Positions 31,799-43,896 of a DNA stretch of 64,000 bases are shown one piece after another; within the stretch, counting starts at the first letter, position 1; each line of letters begins with the position of its first letter. The position numbers and the translations under genes were made by a program. Source of the stretch: Melampsora larici-populina 98AG31 (taxonomy: Eukaryota > Basidiomycota > Pucciniomycetes > Pucciniales > Melampsoraceae); contig NW_006768767.1 in the NCBI RefSeq assembly GCF_000204055.1, positions 2,606,399 to 2,670,398 of the forward strand. Direction: 5' to 3'. Under the pieces are notes generated by a model. It saw only the letters and a list, made by a program, of their open reading frames with translations. It made no database searches and was not told the DNA's origin.

Positions 31799-32641
31799 TT
31801 ACATCCCTCGACCTCTTCCACGATCTGATCCCCTTCCTCTTCCACGATCTGTACCTCTCTGTGAACCTCTTCCACGAAACGAACCAGGTGGTGCACCTCG
31901 TGTGTTACCCCTATTTGAATTAAATGTACCTCTTCCTCCGCCTCTTCCACCTCTTTCTGATCCACCACGATCTGTACCATTACCAGCTCCACCACGTGCC
32001 GATCGATTCTGTTGTCGATATGAATCTTCTTGCTGTTTTACAATATCAATCACGTTATCGGTCACTCGAATGTATTTTATCTGAATGAAATTATAAATTT
32101 TTAGAAAAAAGTATAAGAGGGAGAATCACAATTAGATAAGAGATGATCAGTTTGATGATATTGACATGAAAATCCTAAAATCCTGTGAAGGAAAAGAATG
32201 GTTTGTAAAACTCAACTGTGTTACCCCTGATATAACATTCTGAAAGTTTCCAAAACTTTTCACCATCCTATATTGAAATTCAAGATAAAGAAAATGATCA
32301 GATTGATGCCCCCCAAAACTATTAGTTTGAAAAGTAGATTCATACCGAACTTGTTAGATAGACTTCTCTCATAGTCAAATTCATAAAGTTATCTGAACCG
32401 AACAAAATTAAGAATCCCAAAGTGAATAAAGACCAGGTTGGAATTCCAAGTACAAAGTAAGTGAACTGACCTGATTGAATCAGATGGCCATTGAACGTTT
32501 CACCATTTTTGAGCTCTACCAACATGGGTTTTCCTTGTGCGCCATGGAGAAGAGCAAGTGGAAGCTACGCAGGTGATAACAGATTGATTAGTATGATTGA
32601 TTGAAGGTGATATTGAGATTGACGATTGATAGACTTACCAT
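31799..32641 (-). CDS. LSM4: U6 snRNA-associated Sm-like protein LSM4
   Basis: LSM4 is a subunit of the Lsm2-8 ring that binds the U6 snRNA 3' end in the nucleus, and of the Lsm1-7 ring in cytoplasmic mRNA decay. Five exons: 32641-32639 (only the ATG), 32564-32471, 32392-32346, 32267-32217 and 32080-31799, all with GT-AG introns; the product is 158 residues. The order is [20 protein letters not shown], the Sm1 motif ([20 protein letters not shown]), Sm2 (YIRGNTIKYIRV) and the conserved [14 protein letters not shown], then an Arg/Gly-rich tail of about 65 residues ending in RGRGRGM. The tail is of the type linked to P-body assembly in LSM4. The start codon stands alone in its exon, as the conserved MLPL requires. 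Confidence 0.95.
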
Positions 32642-32956
32642 TGGTTTGATGGTGAATTGGTATTGTTGATAAATTGAATTCCTTCGATCAAGCTGAAGCT
32701 GAGTTGGTGATGGTCGTGTACATCATCTCATCGAAGGATGTCATCGATATGTTACATGTGTGATAGGTCAGCTTTAAATCGGTTGATTGAATTTTTGGAC
32801 TTCCGATCTTTTCACGCAACTTCATCTCATTCTCATTCTCATTCTCATTCTCATTCTCATTCTCATTCTCACCATCAACTCAGCTCAACTCAACTCAACT
32901 CAATGATCGTTTAAAGCGTTCTAGACCAGCACAAGTTAAGAAACCAATCCATCAAA
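32642..32956. promoter_or_regulatory. Shared divergent promoter region with TCTCAT repeat
   Basis: This 315-base space lies between the divergently oriented LSM4 start and the membrane-protein gene. It contains about eight copies of TCTCAT at 32825-32870 followed by a CTCAA run at 32880-32900. It probably drives both genes; no specific factor site is claimed. Confidence 0.5.
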
Positions 32957-33511
32957 ATGTATCAAGTTGAACAAATCGTCACTTTAATCTTTTTGATTTC
33001 AATTCTACTCTTTACTCTCTTAAACATCAATCCATCCTCAATCTTCTTACCAATCATGATTATATTTGATGAACTCACTTCAATATTAAAAGCCTTTGGA
33101 ATCATCGTCTTCATAATATTCATCTTTGTTGCAATCATCGCTCTTTGGGAGTTAGTCTTCAAGAAATTTATAAAAACTCCTTCACAACCTGGTAATCATC
33201 ATCAAACAATCAATATCATCATCTTGATCTTATCAACTCTCTTTCTTACTTCATTCATCATTTCATCATTCAAACCTTCAAAGCGAAAAACCAATGCAAG
33301 CTTCAGTACAGAAGAAGATCAGAAACCTACCAAGCAACTTTTGAAATCTTATTCAACCGAATCAAATTCATTTCAACTCTTTATTGCAATCTTTTCATTA
33401 TTTTTAATTTTAATCCTAAGTTCTTCAATGAAAGAAGATTTTAAAAATTGGAAAAATGAAAGAAAATTAAAAAAGTTGATCAAGAAATCAAAACTTACAA
33501 CTCAATCTTAA
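32957..33511 (+). CDS. Small membrane protein, unknown function
   Basis: This is a single-exon frame of 184 residues, MYQVEQIVTLIFLISILL at the start. Hydrophobic stretches at about 7-25, 44-66, 86-106 and 137-155 suggest three to four membrane helices. Between helices 3 and 4 is a hydrophilic loop with KPSKRKTNAS and EEDQKPTK, and the C-terminus is strongly basic (NERKLKKLIKKSKLTTQS). Codon use is like the host genes. No family recognised. It is divergent from LSM4 with a shared upstream region. Confidence 0.6.
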   Translation: MYQVEQIVTLIFLISILLFTLLNINPSSIFLPIMIIFDELTSILKAFGIIVFIIFIFVAIIALWELVFKKFIKTPSQPGNHHQTINIIILILSTLFLTSFIISSFKPSKRKTNASFSTEEDQKPTKQLLKSYSTESNSFQLFIAIFSLFLILILSSSMKEDFKNWKNERKLKKLIKKSKLTTQS

Positions 33512-34949
33512 TCTTCAATAATCTCTCAATTATCTATGCTCCTGTAACATCAGAAACATGTCAAAAAGTTGAGCATATTTAATGGTCAGTCATGTATCAT
33601 CAAGCTCTTTTTTTTTACTAAACTTCAAAGCTTATGCTTACTCTGCTGACTTGATTCAATTTTTCATAATCATTCAAATCAAGTTCATTGTGTGATCCAT
33701 TGCATCTATTTCACTCCTCTGTAGTATCAAACACACTTTGTATTTCTATTGTTTGCATTTTCATTTGATTTTATAAGGTCATATGTACTCAAAAGTTTCA
33801 ATTTCCTACCCCTCTGCAATGTCTGACTCTCAGACTCTTTTGTTAGAGAAAAACAACATGTCAATTTGAATCTGATTCAATCCAATCAGTATCAAGGGTA
33901 TGTCATAGATTTAGTAAAATGAGTAGATATTTTCTTGTGTAACCTGTGACTTGAAAGAGGAGGAGTGAATGATGAAAAATTCTTCATCTGAATCAGAACA
34001 TGGTCTCAGCTACCAAGGAATTGATACATGAAGGTGAAGGTGAGCTCAGCTCTAACAGATGGCTTGGCGATTGGAATCATAACCCAGGAAAGGGGATGGG
34101 TGATATTGGATGTTTCACAGATTACACAGCATCTGATGTAGATAGCAATAAGGAAGGATGTAAATCTCAAACCATCCAAATGATACTGAGATCAAGTCTT
34201 TCAAAAGATATACAGAATTTAGCTTGCTTTGCGATCATCATCAGAGGTGAATTGTGTATAATAAAAGAAACATCAACATGACATACTTGTGCTGTCAAGT
34301 GAAGATGATATGACCCATGAAAACAAGAAAACATCATATTCAAATCACAACTGAAAAGATACTTTTCAGAGATAGATTTCTGTGAGGTGAAGATAGGTGA
34401 AAATTGGAATGCTCAGCAATAAGATATCTTGAAAGATTTTTTTTTGTTTGCATAGTTCAACTATCTTAGATTTGATTTATCTGAACTCTTAGAAATATAA
34501 AAAGAAATTGAAAGGTACAACAAAATTGTGATTCTATACTTGAATGAGAATCAAATTGAATCAATCAAAGTTTTGTAGATATATTTTTTTTCTGATACAT
34601 TTAAGGTTTTCAATGAATACCTATAAAACTTGTGAGGATTGAAAAAATAGATTGACTGCATAAAGATTCAATGGAAAAAGTTTTAAACATAGATCATTCT
34701 ATGATAATGGTAGACATGAGTTCAGAAGAGATTTAGACTTTTATCTTTTACTTGTATACTTTCTCTTGATGAGCATTGTTTTAGTGTGAAAGTGGTCAGA
34801 TATGATCTCGTATGGATGATGTAGATCAAGTATTGGGAGCTTTGGTCAGCCGGCCATCCACATCCATGATCACTAATTTGGTAAATGAAAAGAACTTGCG
34901 GAAGAAATGGTGCAAAGGAAATGATACAGATGAGTTCTGCAGGTGTGGA
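33512..34949. other. A/T-rich intergenic region
   Basis: No gene is supported. A 93-codon frame at 34000-34281 has no recognisable content. No terminal repeats or tandem arrays were seen. Confidence 0.5.
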
Positions 34950-37334
34950 TCATAATGCTGCTATGAATGCCGTTTCAGTGAGCTCATGGTGAGTTGCATC
35001 TCCTCGCTTCTTTGGGTCGAGGCTGGCACTCTTTTTTGCTACTGAGAAACCACGTAGAGGCACAACTGTGGATTTCAAAAGGAATTGAAGAAAGATAGTT
35101 TTGGGATAAGTTGATCAATGTATGGTATGGATCGTGATAGATAGGAATCAAAAACTTTCCAGAGATGCAACCTAAACCGACGAGTACAAGTAATACAACC
35201 CAAATGGTAGAGATACCATTCACATAAGCATGCATGAAGCGGGTCCTTAACCATTCTGGCTGTATCTCTCCCAACTTTTGTACATCCATTTCGACAAACT
35301 TTTGCATGCGTTCTAAGTCAAAATCACCAGATTTCGCAATTGTGACCAATTGGCGAGACTGGAATCCAGAGTTTTATTCTTAATCAATATCAAGTTTGAC
35401 AAGAATAGAAGAGGAGACATCGGATTCTAGACGTCTCAACGAAGCCATGAATCTCACCAGTCGAGACGCAAATATGGTGTGTCCTATGGATACACCAAGC
35501 GTTGCTCCAAGAATCCGATTCAAGACATCTAAAATGTTCAGATCACTCAATAAATAATTTACATCGCGAAATATGAGTAAGACAACTTACATGTGGAAGT
35601 ACTACTTGCCAGATCCGCTACGGGCATTGCTCCTTGCAGAGCAATCAAGGGTGGCTATAAAAGACCAAAGGATCAGGATGTGGATATGATTTGCTTTTCA
35701 TTACCACAAGACTCACTACAAATAAACCACCGGTACCCATAGCAGCTATGAAGGGGTAGATCTCTTGCTTCGTGATTGAGCTGGTCTCACTCAGTTGTGT
35801 CATCCTAAGAACGTGCAAGTGCAAAGGAGAAAGATAAAAGTCAAAGATTTGGATTTTGCACTCAAGGTGATATATTGAAAACACTCACAGGCCATAACCT
35901 ATGATCTGAACGCCCCAGCAAAACCACAAGATGTATCTGTAATCACTCAGACTAGGAAGAATGAGTCCACCTAGAGTAGTGAACAAGCCGGTTGTAAGAC
36001 TGTAAGCTAAGCCCTTGATCCCTGCCAAAGTTGCAGACGCGCCCAGAGATTGGAAATACAATGGGAGATAATAAGCAGATGCATAGTATACAACGGCATG
36101 TAAAAAAGAACAAAGTAAAAGTAGCGCAGGAGTCCGGTCCATAAAGAGTCTAGGTGGAATGATAGGTAATCGCTTGGTAGTCAATTCTACAAAAACTGTT
36201 AAGCCCAAAGATGCAATACCTAGACAAAGACAAGAGATGGTTGCAGGAGATCTCCAACTTGATTCTGAAAAACTAAATCCAAGTAAAAGTAAAGACACAG
36301 AGCAAAAAATACAACTTAATCCAAGAAAATCAAAAGAAGAAAGATGGGATTTAAATGATTTCTTTGGTGGTGGATTCGTGTTCAAAAATAATGTGATAAT
36401 CGTGCAAGAGAGTGCACCCAAAGGAAGATTGATGTAGAACGTCCACCTCCAGCTAAGTCGGTCTGTGAGTATGCCGCCTAACACTGGTCCTAAAACGGCT
36501 GCGATACTCCAAGTGGTACCTGTTGCTCCTGTTTTGATCAAGATTATTGACATGATGAGCGTTTTGTACGGTTTACGCTAGAATAAGAAAAAAATTGACC
36601 ATACCTGCCCATTTGCCACGCTCCTCCAAGGTTGTGATGTCAGCCATTACGATTTGTACAAGTGGAAAGATTCCACCTCCACCGACACCTTGCAGACCTC
36701 TGCACAAGATCAACCATGGTAGATTTTGAGCTGCCCCACAGAGTGCAGAACCGACCAAGAACATCACAATTGAGCCAACCAGGACTGGCTTTCGACCCAC
36801 GGCGTCTGATAAGCGACCATACAACGGACTCAATGCTGAAAGGTGAAGGTGAAGAACGAGGAGTGAAATCCCGCTAGATATATCAGCAAAACCAAAAGCA
36901 TCCAAAATGAAGTGTCCAGGGAAAATGACCTACTTGCTGTAACTAGAAGATACGCAGTACCCACCCAAGAATATCCTGAGAAACCATGAAGCTGAGCTAT
37001 TATGCGGGGCAGAGCAATGGCCACAATTGTTTGGTCCATGGCAGCTAAGAACAGTGCCAACATTACTGACAAGACGTCCGGATGGACATAGAGAATCGTG
37101 GTCAATACCAGCCAAAATTTGGATAATCAATATAGGTAGCAGCTCAAGCTTACGGCCCAGAAATACGATGGGAAGCGAATTTTCTGGAATGATCTGTTCT
37201 TCGTCCAGATCACACCAAAGCTTTTCATCCTTCGGGGAGGTCTCAGTATTAACTTTAGTCATTGCCTCCTCGTGACATCCTTCAACCTTGGGAATCTCAA
37301 AAGACTTTTGAGATGAAGGAGCAAAGGGAGCCAT
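34950..37334 (-). CDS. MFS multidrug-type transporter (DHA2, 14 helices)
   Basis: This is a proton-coupled efflux pump of the plasma membrane by family. Nine exons are inferred: 37334-37109, 37065-36934, 36835-36605, 36528-35889, 35804-35717, 35654-35591, 35528-35458, 35358-35172 and 35065-34950, for about 584 residues. After a 60-residue acidic cytoplasmic N-terminus come the DHA2 landmarks: LAAMDQTIVAIALPRIIAQL in helix 1, motif A (GRLSDAVGRKPVLVGS), ILCRGLQGVGGGGIFPLV, and motif C (VLGPVLGGILTDRLSWRWTF), then later helices to AYVNGISTIWVVLLVLVGL. The last splice is the least certain; without it the frame ends at 34984 with an unlikely tail. The substrate is unknown. The next gene rightward is a dehydrogenase, but there is no further sign of a metabolite cluster. 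Confidence 0.85.
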
Positions 37335-39114
37335 GATGCCTTCACGAAGAAAGATAAAGTAGATGAATCAGAACTCGCAGGAAAGAGAAACTTTTAATGT
37401 GGCACAGAGCTACTTATCACGAACCAATGCTTACTATCAAGTTGAGTCTAGTATATATTTTGCCCTTTAACCCCAGTGGGGTTCAGATCTGAGTCTGATT
37501 CTGAGTCTGAGAAGTCTGAGACCATGCCTCAGTCTCCACGTATTTCGGTACGTAGGCAATGGTTTTTGATACGTTCTACGGGATGCGTAGTCCTCGATCC
37601 GTATGAAGAAAACAGTTGTACCAAACACCGGCCCCAAAGGCGGTGCTGTGCACGTTTTTATATGAAAACATACTGGTTATGTTACACATCAAGATCATAA
37701 AGATGGATGAGGACCTGTGAGGATATCTATGTGTGTAGCTAGTTCCAGAAGCTGTGGAGGCGAATTTTCCAATGGTTCTGAGGGTAACCGGTTCGGCGCC
37801 TTTTAATCCAGTGATCAAGTTCGTAACTGGGTGGGTGAAGTGGAGTACTTGCCGACTGAATGCCGATCACTATAACCATTCGACCTCAACATGGCTCTGG
37901 AGGTAGAGTGAGTAGATCTTTCTTTGACATATCGTTTCGAAGGGCGCGTGATCTCTTTAACAAGCTATCAGCTGTGTTCTGACCGCACAACTTGCTGCAA
38001 TCCAAAAGTTTGAATACTTTCGGAACATTTCTGTCACGCCGGCACGACAAAAGTCGGCGGCACCAAGGTCCCAACGTAACTTATCAGACTCAGAAAGACT
38101 TACATACTTGTTCTTTGCGTTGAAATTTGTACAATGCAATGCCGAAACTACAATATGCATATGCAGAATTCAGTCCAGCGATGTTGCAAGTTGATCGACT
38201 CTTTCTGGGAGTCGCCACGGAACCTTCGCGAACTATGTTACATGAGATCTACGTAAAGGCACCACCAGTTTATCAAAGCTTTTTCGAGCTTCCGGCATCT
38301 CATCGTCAAACTCGTCAAAGACTTTACGCGACAACTGCGTACTTATTGAGACTCGACGGAATTAAGGAGTCAACCAATACCAATTCAATACCAATGGCAA
38401 CACACTTGATCGACTTCGCGCACATCAATCACATCGATCGCTTGCATTTTCCTTCAAACGCAAACCTCTTTCAGTGCACTCAACATTATCGGATATAGCT
38501 TTGATCACGGGTGGTGCACATGTAGTTATCGTGGTTTGTCCCGTCCAAGCTTCAATCAAACCCCAATTCACTTGTGTCGAGTTATTTTACAGATTTCATC
38601 AGGGTACATCTGTTTGTTGGTAAGGTGTGATAGTAGAAGTTAGAGCCAGCAGACTATCTTCAAGCAATCATCTTTTGGATGGGTTTCCTTGTATAAATGA
38701 GAAAAGCTTGAGTACAACAAATTCTCTGTTGATCAAGACAAAGGTCACCTGAATAGAAAATTTCAAACTGCTCTGATTTATAAAAAGTCCACGCAATACT
38801 TTCTCTCCATCTTGTACACGGATTTGATCAGGGGAGACCTACATCTTATCAGCTTGTTTATCTATCTATTCACCGATGCGTTCATTTATGAGAGCGCCTA
38901 CGCATGATAAGGAATTGCAACAGTCTCGATCTCACAGAAGAATGGGACCTATCATTAACAAACGTCTTTTTGTACAATACACTGTCTATCACAACAAATT
39001 AATCATATATTCTTGAAGCCGGCCATCGAAATTGAAAGCGTAGATGATACACAAAATTAGCAAATCGCCTTCCCGGACTTGGCGACGAGCTAGGGGCGCG
39101 GGTTTTCCACGATA
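37335..39114. other. Intergenic region, no gene supported
   Basis: The first 150 bases probably hold the transporter promoter. An open frame at 38127-38498 (123 codons) has no recognised domain and no start context that stands out. No repeats were found. Confidence 0.45.
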
Positions 39115-40637
39115 TTAGTAAGACCTTCCTGGTACCTGTAGCACCCCGACCGAATAATCAGTGTTTAAAATATGACTCGAAACTCGGGAGGAGAAATGTA
39201 TACCACTGGGTGGGAGCTAGAAAGGCCTCCATCGACAGGAATAACTGCACCGTTCACGTCTATGTCCAAAACAATGATGTGTTATTAACAATTTTCCATT
39301 CAAGATACCAAGTAACGTAGACTAATCGAGTCGGATTGGAAATTTCTAGGAAGGCGTGGCTCACATGATGAATCTCCGCCAGCTAGGAAGAGCACGACAC
39401 CTGCGACCTCATCAGCAAGTCCGTATCGTCTCAAAGAGCACAATTGTCCAATCTTGCTCTTGTCAGATGTAAGGCTGAAAATTGGATCCGTCATTTGAGT
39501 GTGTATCAAGCCTGGACAGATCGCATTAATACGAATGTTGGCTCCAGGATAAGCATTAGCTCCTGTTAAGGCCAATGAAGCCACTGCTGCCTTCGAAGCG
39601 GAATAATCAGCTGAGCCGGCACCTGATCTGATACCAGCTATTGAAGAGGTCAGGATAATGCTTCCGCCTCGATGAGTGTTTGCATTCGAAGTTTGAGTGT
39701 CTTTGTTCTTCAGCATGCTAGCGGATGCGTATTTAACAGCTAGCCAACACGATAGGGCGTTGATTTTGAGGACTTTTTCCACAGTTTGATAGGAAGTAGA
39801 CTGGATGGGTGCGCCAGTGGCAATCCCGGCCTGTTGAGATGATCATGGCGATCAGGATCGGATGAGCACCTGAAGATAAACTTGACAGTTTCAGAATGAT
39901 GCTTACATTTGCAAAGAATACATCCAAATGACCGTGTTCCTCCAAAGCGGCATGGCAGATCGTCTTGATCAACTCCTCACTGCTTGCGTCACCCTCAAAT
40001 GTCGAGACCTGCATAAGTTCACAGAAAATCCGGTAAAGATAGAATCATTTTAATTGTACTGATAGCGTGTGTGACAGAAATGAATGTATTGCTACGCACT
40101 CCAATTTCAGGCGAGATGCCTTTGATCTTGCTGGATAGCTTTGGGAGGGCACTGCCGTCCATGTCTAATAAATACATGTGCTTAGCACCTGGGATATGAA
40201 GTTGTCAATCGTTAGTTTAGCGGGTGATAGCCAAAAGATGAGGACCATGTTTCAAAATTTATAAGTGTATGGCAAACCTTCTTGAGCGAAGAGAACAGCT
40301 GTTGCCCAGCTAGGTGAGGAGTTCGACATTGGTTCTTGACTACGACGCTTGACTATAAAAGTCTGGGAAGCTCACCCGATCCCTTTCTCATTGCCAACGC
40401 CAGTCAAGATACACACCTAAAACCAACCCGAGGCAGAATCTTTGGGTCAGTTTTCTAATCCCACTACGTCATCGTTCGAGGATCTGAACTCGGAATTTCA
40501 AAGAAAGGATAGATGACCTTTCCATGTAGTTTCCTGCTTGAAGTTCGGCTACTGAAATGTCCAAGGATTTGAGCAAGCCTTTCAACGGGTTCACCTTTAC
40601 CCTTGCCAGCGTTTGTCGTCCCCGAGGCTTTGTTCAT
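39115..40637 (-). CDS. Short-chain dehydrogenase/reductase
   Basis: This is an NAD(P)-dependent oxidoreductase with a classical SDR Rossmann fold. It is multi-exon on the minus strand, starting MNKASGTTNAGKGKGEP at 40637. The motifs, across inferred introns, are CILTGVGNEKGIG (cofactor glycine motif) near 40400, LLDMDGSALPKL (the acidic residue at the end of strand 2 favours NAD) near 40160, FFAN joined to AGIATG (NAG motif) across the intron at about 39825-39908, LTSSIAGI (catalytic Ser) near 39650, YSASKAAVA (catalytic Tyr and Lys) near 39600, and INAICPGLIHTQM near 39520. The C-terminus is VNGAVIPVDGGLSSSHPV near 39220, then a last short exon. The exact end (39115) and the first exon boundary are uncertain by a few bases. 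Substrate unknown. Confidence 0.8.
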
Positions 40638-41576
40638 CGTTGACTTGCACGAAGAGATGACTCCAGTCTCCAGTTTACCAACTCATCAACTTTACACAGC
40701 GATCGCTCCTTTGTTCGGTTTGGAACCTGTCGGACCGGATATCGGACATGGGCGCGCTGAAAGCATCTTTGCATGACGAACGCAGGCGGTGCATTCTGCG
40801 TCAAGAGTGTGTGGATTTCGCACCTTGATGCATGCACTTGCGTGTATGTGTATATGGATATGGATATAAAGCCCCTCTCCTCGCAAGGTAATCTGTCAAC
40901 TGCTTCGTGGTGTCAAACAGGCCTGTCTTCGAAACACTCACCTGCATTTGTAGAAAAAAACAAAGTGCCGTCTATCAAAGCAATGAGTTACAATCAACGG
41001 CATTAGACTCAATACCTTTCATCAAGACACCATATTTCAGCTAAACAAATATAAATGTGATGGACTTGTATTTGATTTGAGACACTCTGGTTCTCAAGCC
41101 CACTCCCTTTGTTGGTCCAGAGCCTCAATATTGCCACTCAAATTGAAATCAATGTCTCTCACAGCCCCCAATCACAAGTCACTGACAGGCCAGTGCATCC
41201 TGGCAACTTGAAAATGTTTTGAATTGGATATCAAATGGATATCACCCATTTATTGAGAAGTTATTGAGATGATGTCATATGACATCATAAATCTGTACAA
41301 ACTTGCTTTTATGATCCTGTTTCATGATCCTTATACTTAGTTATGCTTATACTTGTATAGCACACTCTACCTCTCTACCAAGTTGTACACCCATGCCTAT
41401 GTGCTTTTTCCTCATGGTACAATCTAAGCATCAAAGCATAAACTGCGCAACATATCCATTCCCAAGAGACAACCCCACCATCCATGGTCCATCTAGAGCT
41501 AGAATCTGTATGTAAGACTTTCTATATTGAATCACATTGTACCATCACTTCAAGTACAGACTCTACCAGGAACAAT
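40638..41576. other. Intergenic region, no gene supported
   Basis: A short GTATGTGTATATGGATAT repeat lies near 40845-40870. Open frames are short and unsupported. The left part is probably the dehydrogenase promoter. Confidence 0.5.
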
Positions 41577-41578
41577 TA

Positions 41579-43563
41579 CACCACCAGGTCACTATTTCCG
41601 TTCATCAACCGGATTTTTCTCCGGTTGATTTCCGGTTTGTCCCTGACTGGGGAAGAACTTGTTTTGAACGAGTTCCTCCCAACCGTGCTGCAACGGGGGC
41701 TTTCCCCCGGGTTTTCAACCGGGTTCCAACCAACAAAAACCCGATGATGAGTGGAAAATGCCCGGTTGTGCTGCTCAAGTCAGGCTGATTCTCTGTGGTC
41801 AAAAGCACTTGAAAAACAAAAAAAAGTGGCTCAGTCTGGCTCAGGTTTTTTTCTCTTGGGCGGTTATTTATACATGGTAACAATTTCTAAAAGCACAACA
41901 TAGTGTTTGAATTGCAGGTAATAAATTTAAAGAATACAGGAGGGAGAATAAACATACACATCAAAGCAAATTGTAAAGTGGATGAGAACTTAGAAGCCAC
42001 ACTGTATTAGTTTTCAATTCATGATCTGAATTTGGGGTTGATTTATTTAGAGACATTTGCTTTGAAGCATCAGAATAACAAGGTACTGATCCATCAGAAT
42101 CCACTAGAGCAATCAAATATGAAACAATAGCTTGTCGAGTAAAGGTTTTGAGCGCCACACATTTACCTACAAATCGAGTTTGAATCAATTTGAGCTCATT
42201 CTTCTTCTGTCTCATGATTGTTGGGGTTAGATTCCAAAATGTACCCCATTCAAGACTAGGAATAGTAAATGCTTGTTGTTTCAAACTTAACAGTATCATC
42301 TTTGATCTTGTCTTGCATCACCGCGCCTTGATGTTATAATGTCACATTCTTGGATCACATGATGGAAGATCAGAGGGAATTGCAAGAGGGTTTTTCAGTT
42401 TCTCTTGACAGAAATTTGAAAGAATGACATGAAACTGACATTTATTTCATTGTTGAGTGATCTTGTATGGATCATGATTTCCTCTGACAAAGACTTCAGG
42501 ATCTCGCAATCGAGCTATCTTGATTGAGCCATCTTGATCAAAAAAAATATCGAACCAACTTCGGCTTCAGTATCATGACCTTTTCTGGAGAGTACATGTA
42601 CTAAAAGGTCTGTTAATCAAATTAGTGGTTTAATTTGATGATCTTGGATTGCTTGGGGCCAGCGAGTGAAGACTGAAGCTGAATCTTACCATTGCTCGTG
42701 TTATAAAAATTTGTGGTGAAGCAGAGGCAGAAGTGCGTGAGGGGGTTCGATCGAGCACATGGTGGCGGAATGGTATTTGGTTCCTGAAAATCAATCAAGA
42801 AAATGAGACTTCCAAAAAAATATGACTCATTTTTGGAATTATTCATTCTTGTGGTGATGAGGGTGATGTTGGCAATCTGGATGCAATAACTGATGATGAT
42901 GTTGATGTATGGATGAGGTTGTTTATCAATGATCAATGATGTGGTTAGTTGATGTGGTGTTGATGACAATGATGATGATGAAAACGATTGTGTTACAGCT
43001 GTTCCAACAAAGATTGATTTTTTTTGGAAATCTCGCCAATGTGCAAAACCCGGGTTTTGTCCCTCACTTGATTTTGTCTCTCCGCTAATTGGAAGAATAC
43101 AGGGAATAATAAACCTGTAATCAAGTTTTGTCTTTGGTTTTAGCCACTGCAGAGACAACTTTCTCCAAAAAAAAGTTGTCAACCTTTCTTGGAACGGCTG
43201 TAAGTAGACTGTTGATTCGACCTTTGATTTGACCAAAAGGTCAACACTTTGATCAAGTGTGTTAAAATAAGCCCTGTGGCTTGCTTGTGGCTTGCTTGCT
43301 CAGCTATGAAAGCGGTCAAAAATCCATTTTGGATCTGTTGGAACTTGAACAATTGCAGAACGGTTACCAATCATCATGGTTTTGCAAGTGCTTCATCACA
43401 TGCGGTTGATGAACTGTTCCTCAATTGGTTGATCACTGTTTCTGATAGACCAATTGAAAAACCGTTTTTGGGCCGTGGCATAACTGGGTATGCCCCGGTT
43501 TGTACTCGGTGACTTTTTCAAGCTCCCAAACCCGGTTGGTCAACAAAAAGTGACCTGGTGGTG
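41579..43563. mobile_element. Non-autonomous TA-flanked terminal-repeat element
   Basis: The 1,985-bp element begins CACCACCAGGTCACT and ends with the complement. The match continues at lower identity for about 38 bases, including an AACCGG word on both sides. TA lies on each side (41577-41578 and 43564-43565), as for Tc1/mariner-like insertions. The ends are G/C-rich with repeated CCGGTT words; the interior (41900-43100) is A/T-rich. No transposase frame is recognised; the frame at 42622-43236 (minus) is open but has no known content. Confidence 0.65.
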
Positions 43564-43896
43564 TATAATTAACACCTTGCCTTAAACCTCATTCCATGGC
43601 ACAACTCTACATCACAAACCTTTTGAATCAAACTTTCTACAGCACAACCAATCTTTATACGAATTTGATCTAAACAAAGTTCTGAAAGTGCAGCTTTACT
43701 TATACAATATCAACACAAACCTCTTACGGCGAAACTTTAATTGATACAACTGATACAATGGATCTGTGATACAACTGAAAATCCTCTAGTAATCACCAAA
43801 CATCATTGAAACAACAAAGTACAGGATCTTAGGTGATAACAAGCACAATTCCAATGGTTCTGAGTCTTTGCACATACTGCTCACACCACTGGTTCA

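Noticed and set aside
34000..34281. 93-codon open frame, plus strand
   Set aside because: Composition and context do not support a gene.
38127..38498. 123-codon open frame between the transporter and the dehydrogenase
   Set aside because: No signal peptide, domain or repeated homology visible; chance length for this region.
34950..40637. Secondary-metabolite cluster (transporter plus dehydrogenase)
   Set aside because: No backbone enzyme or regulator nearby; adjacency of two common families is not enough.
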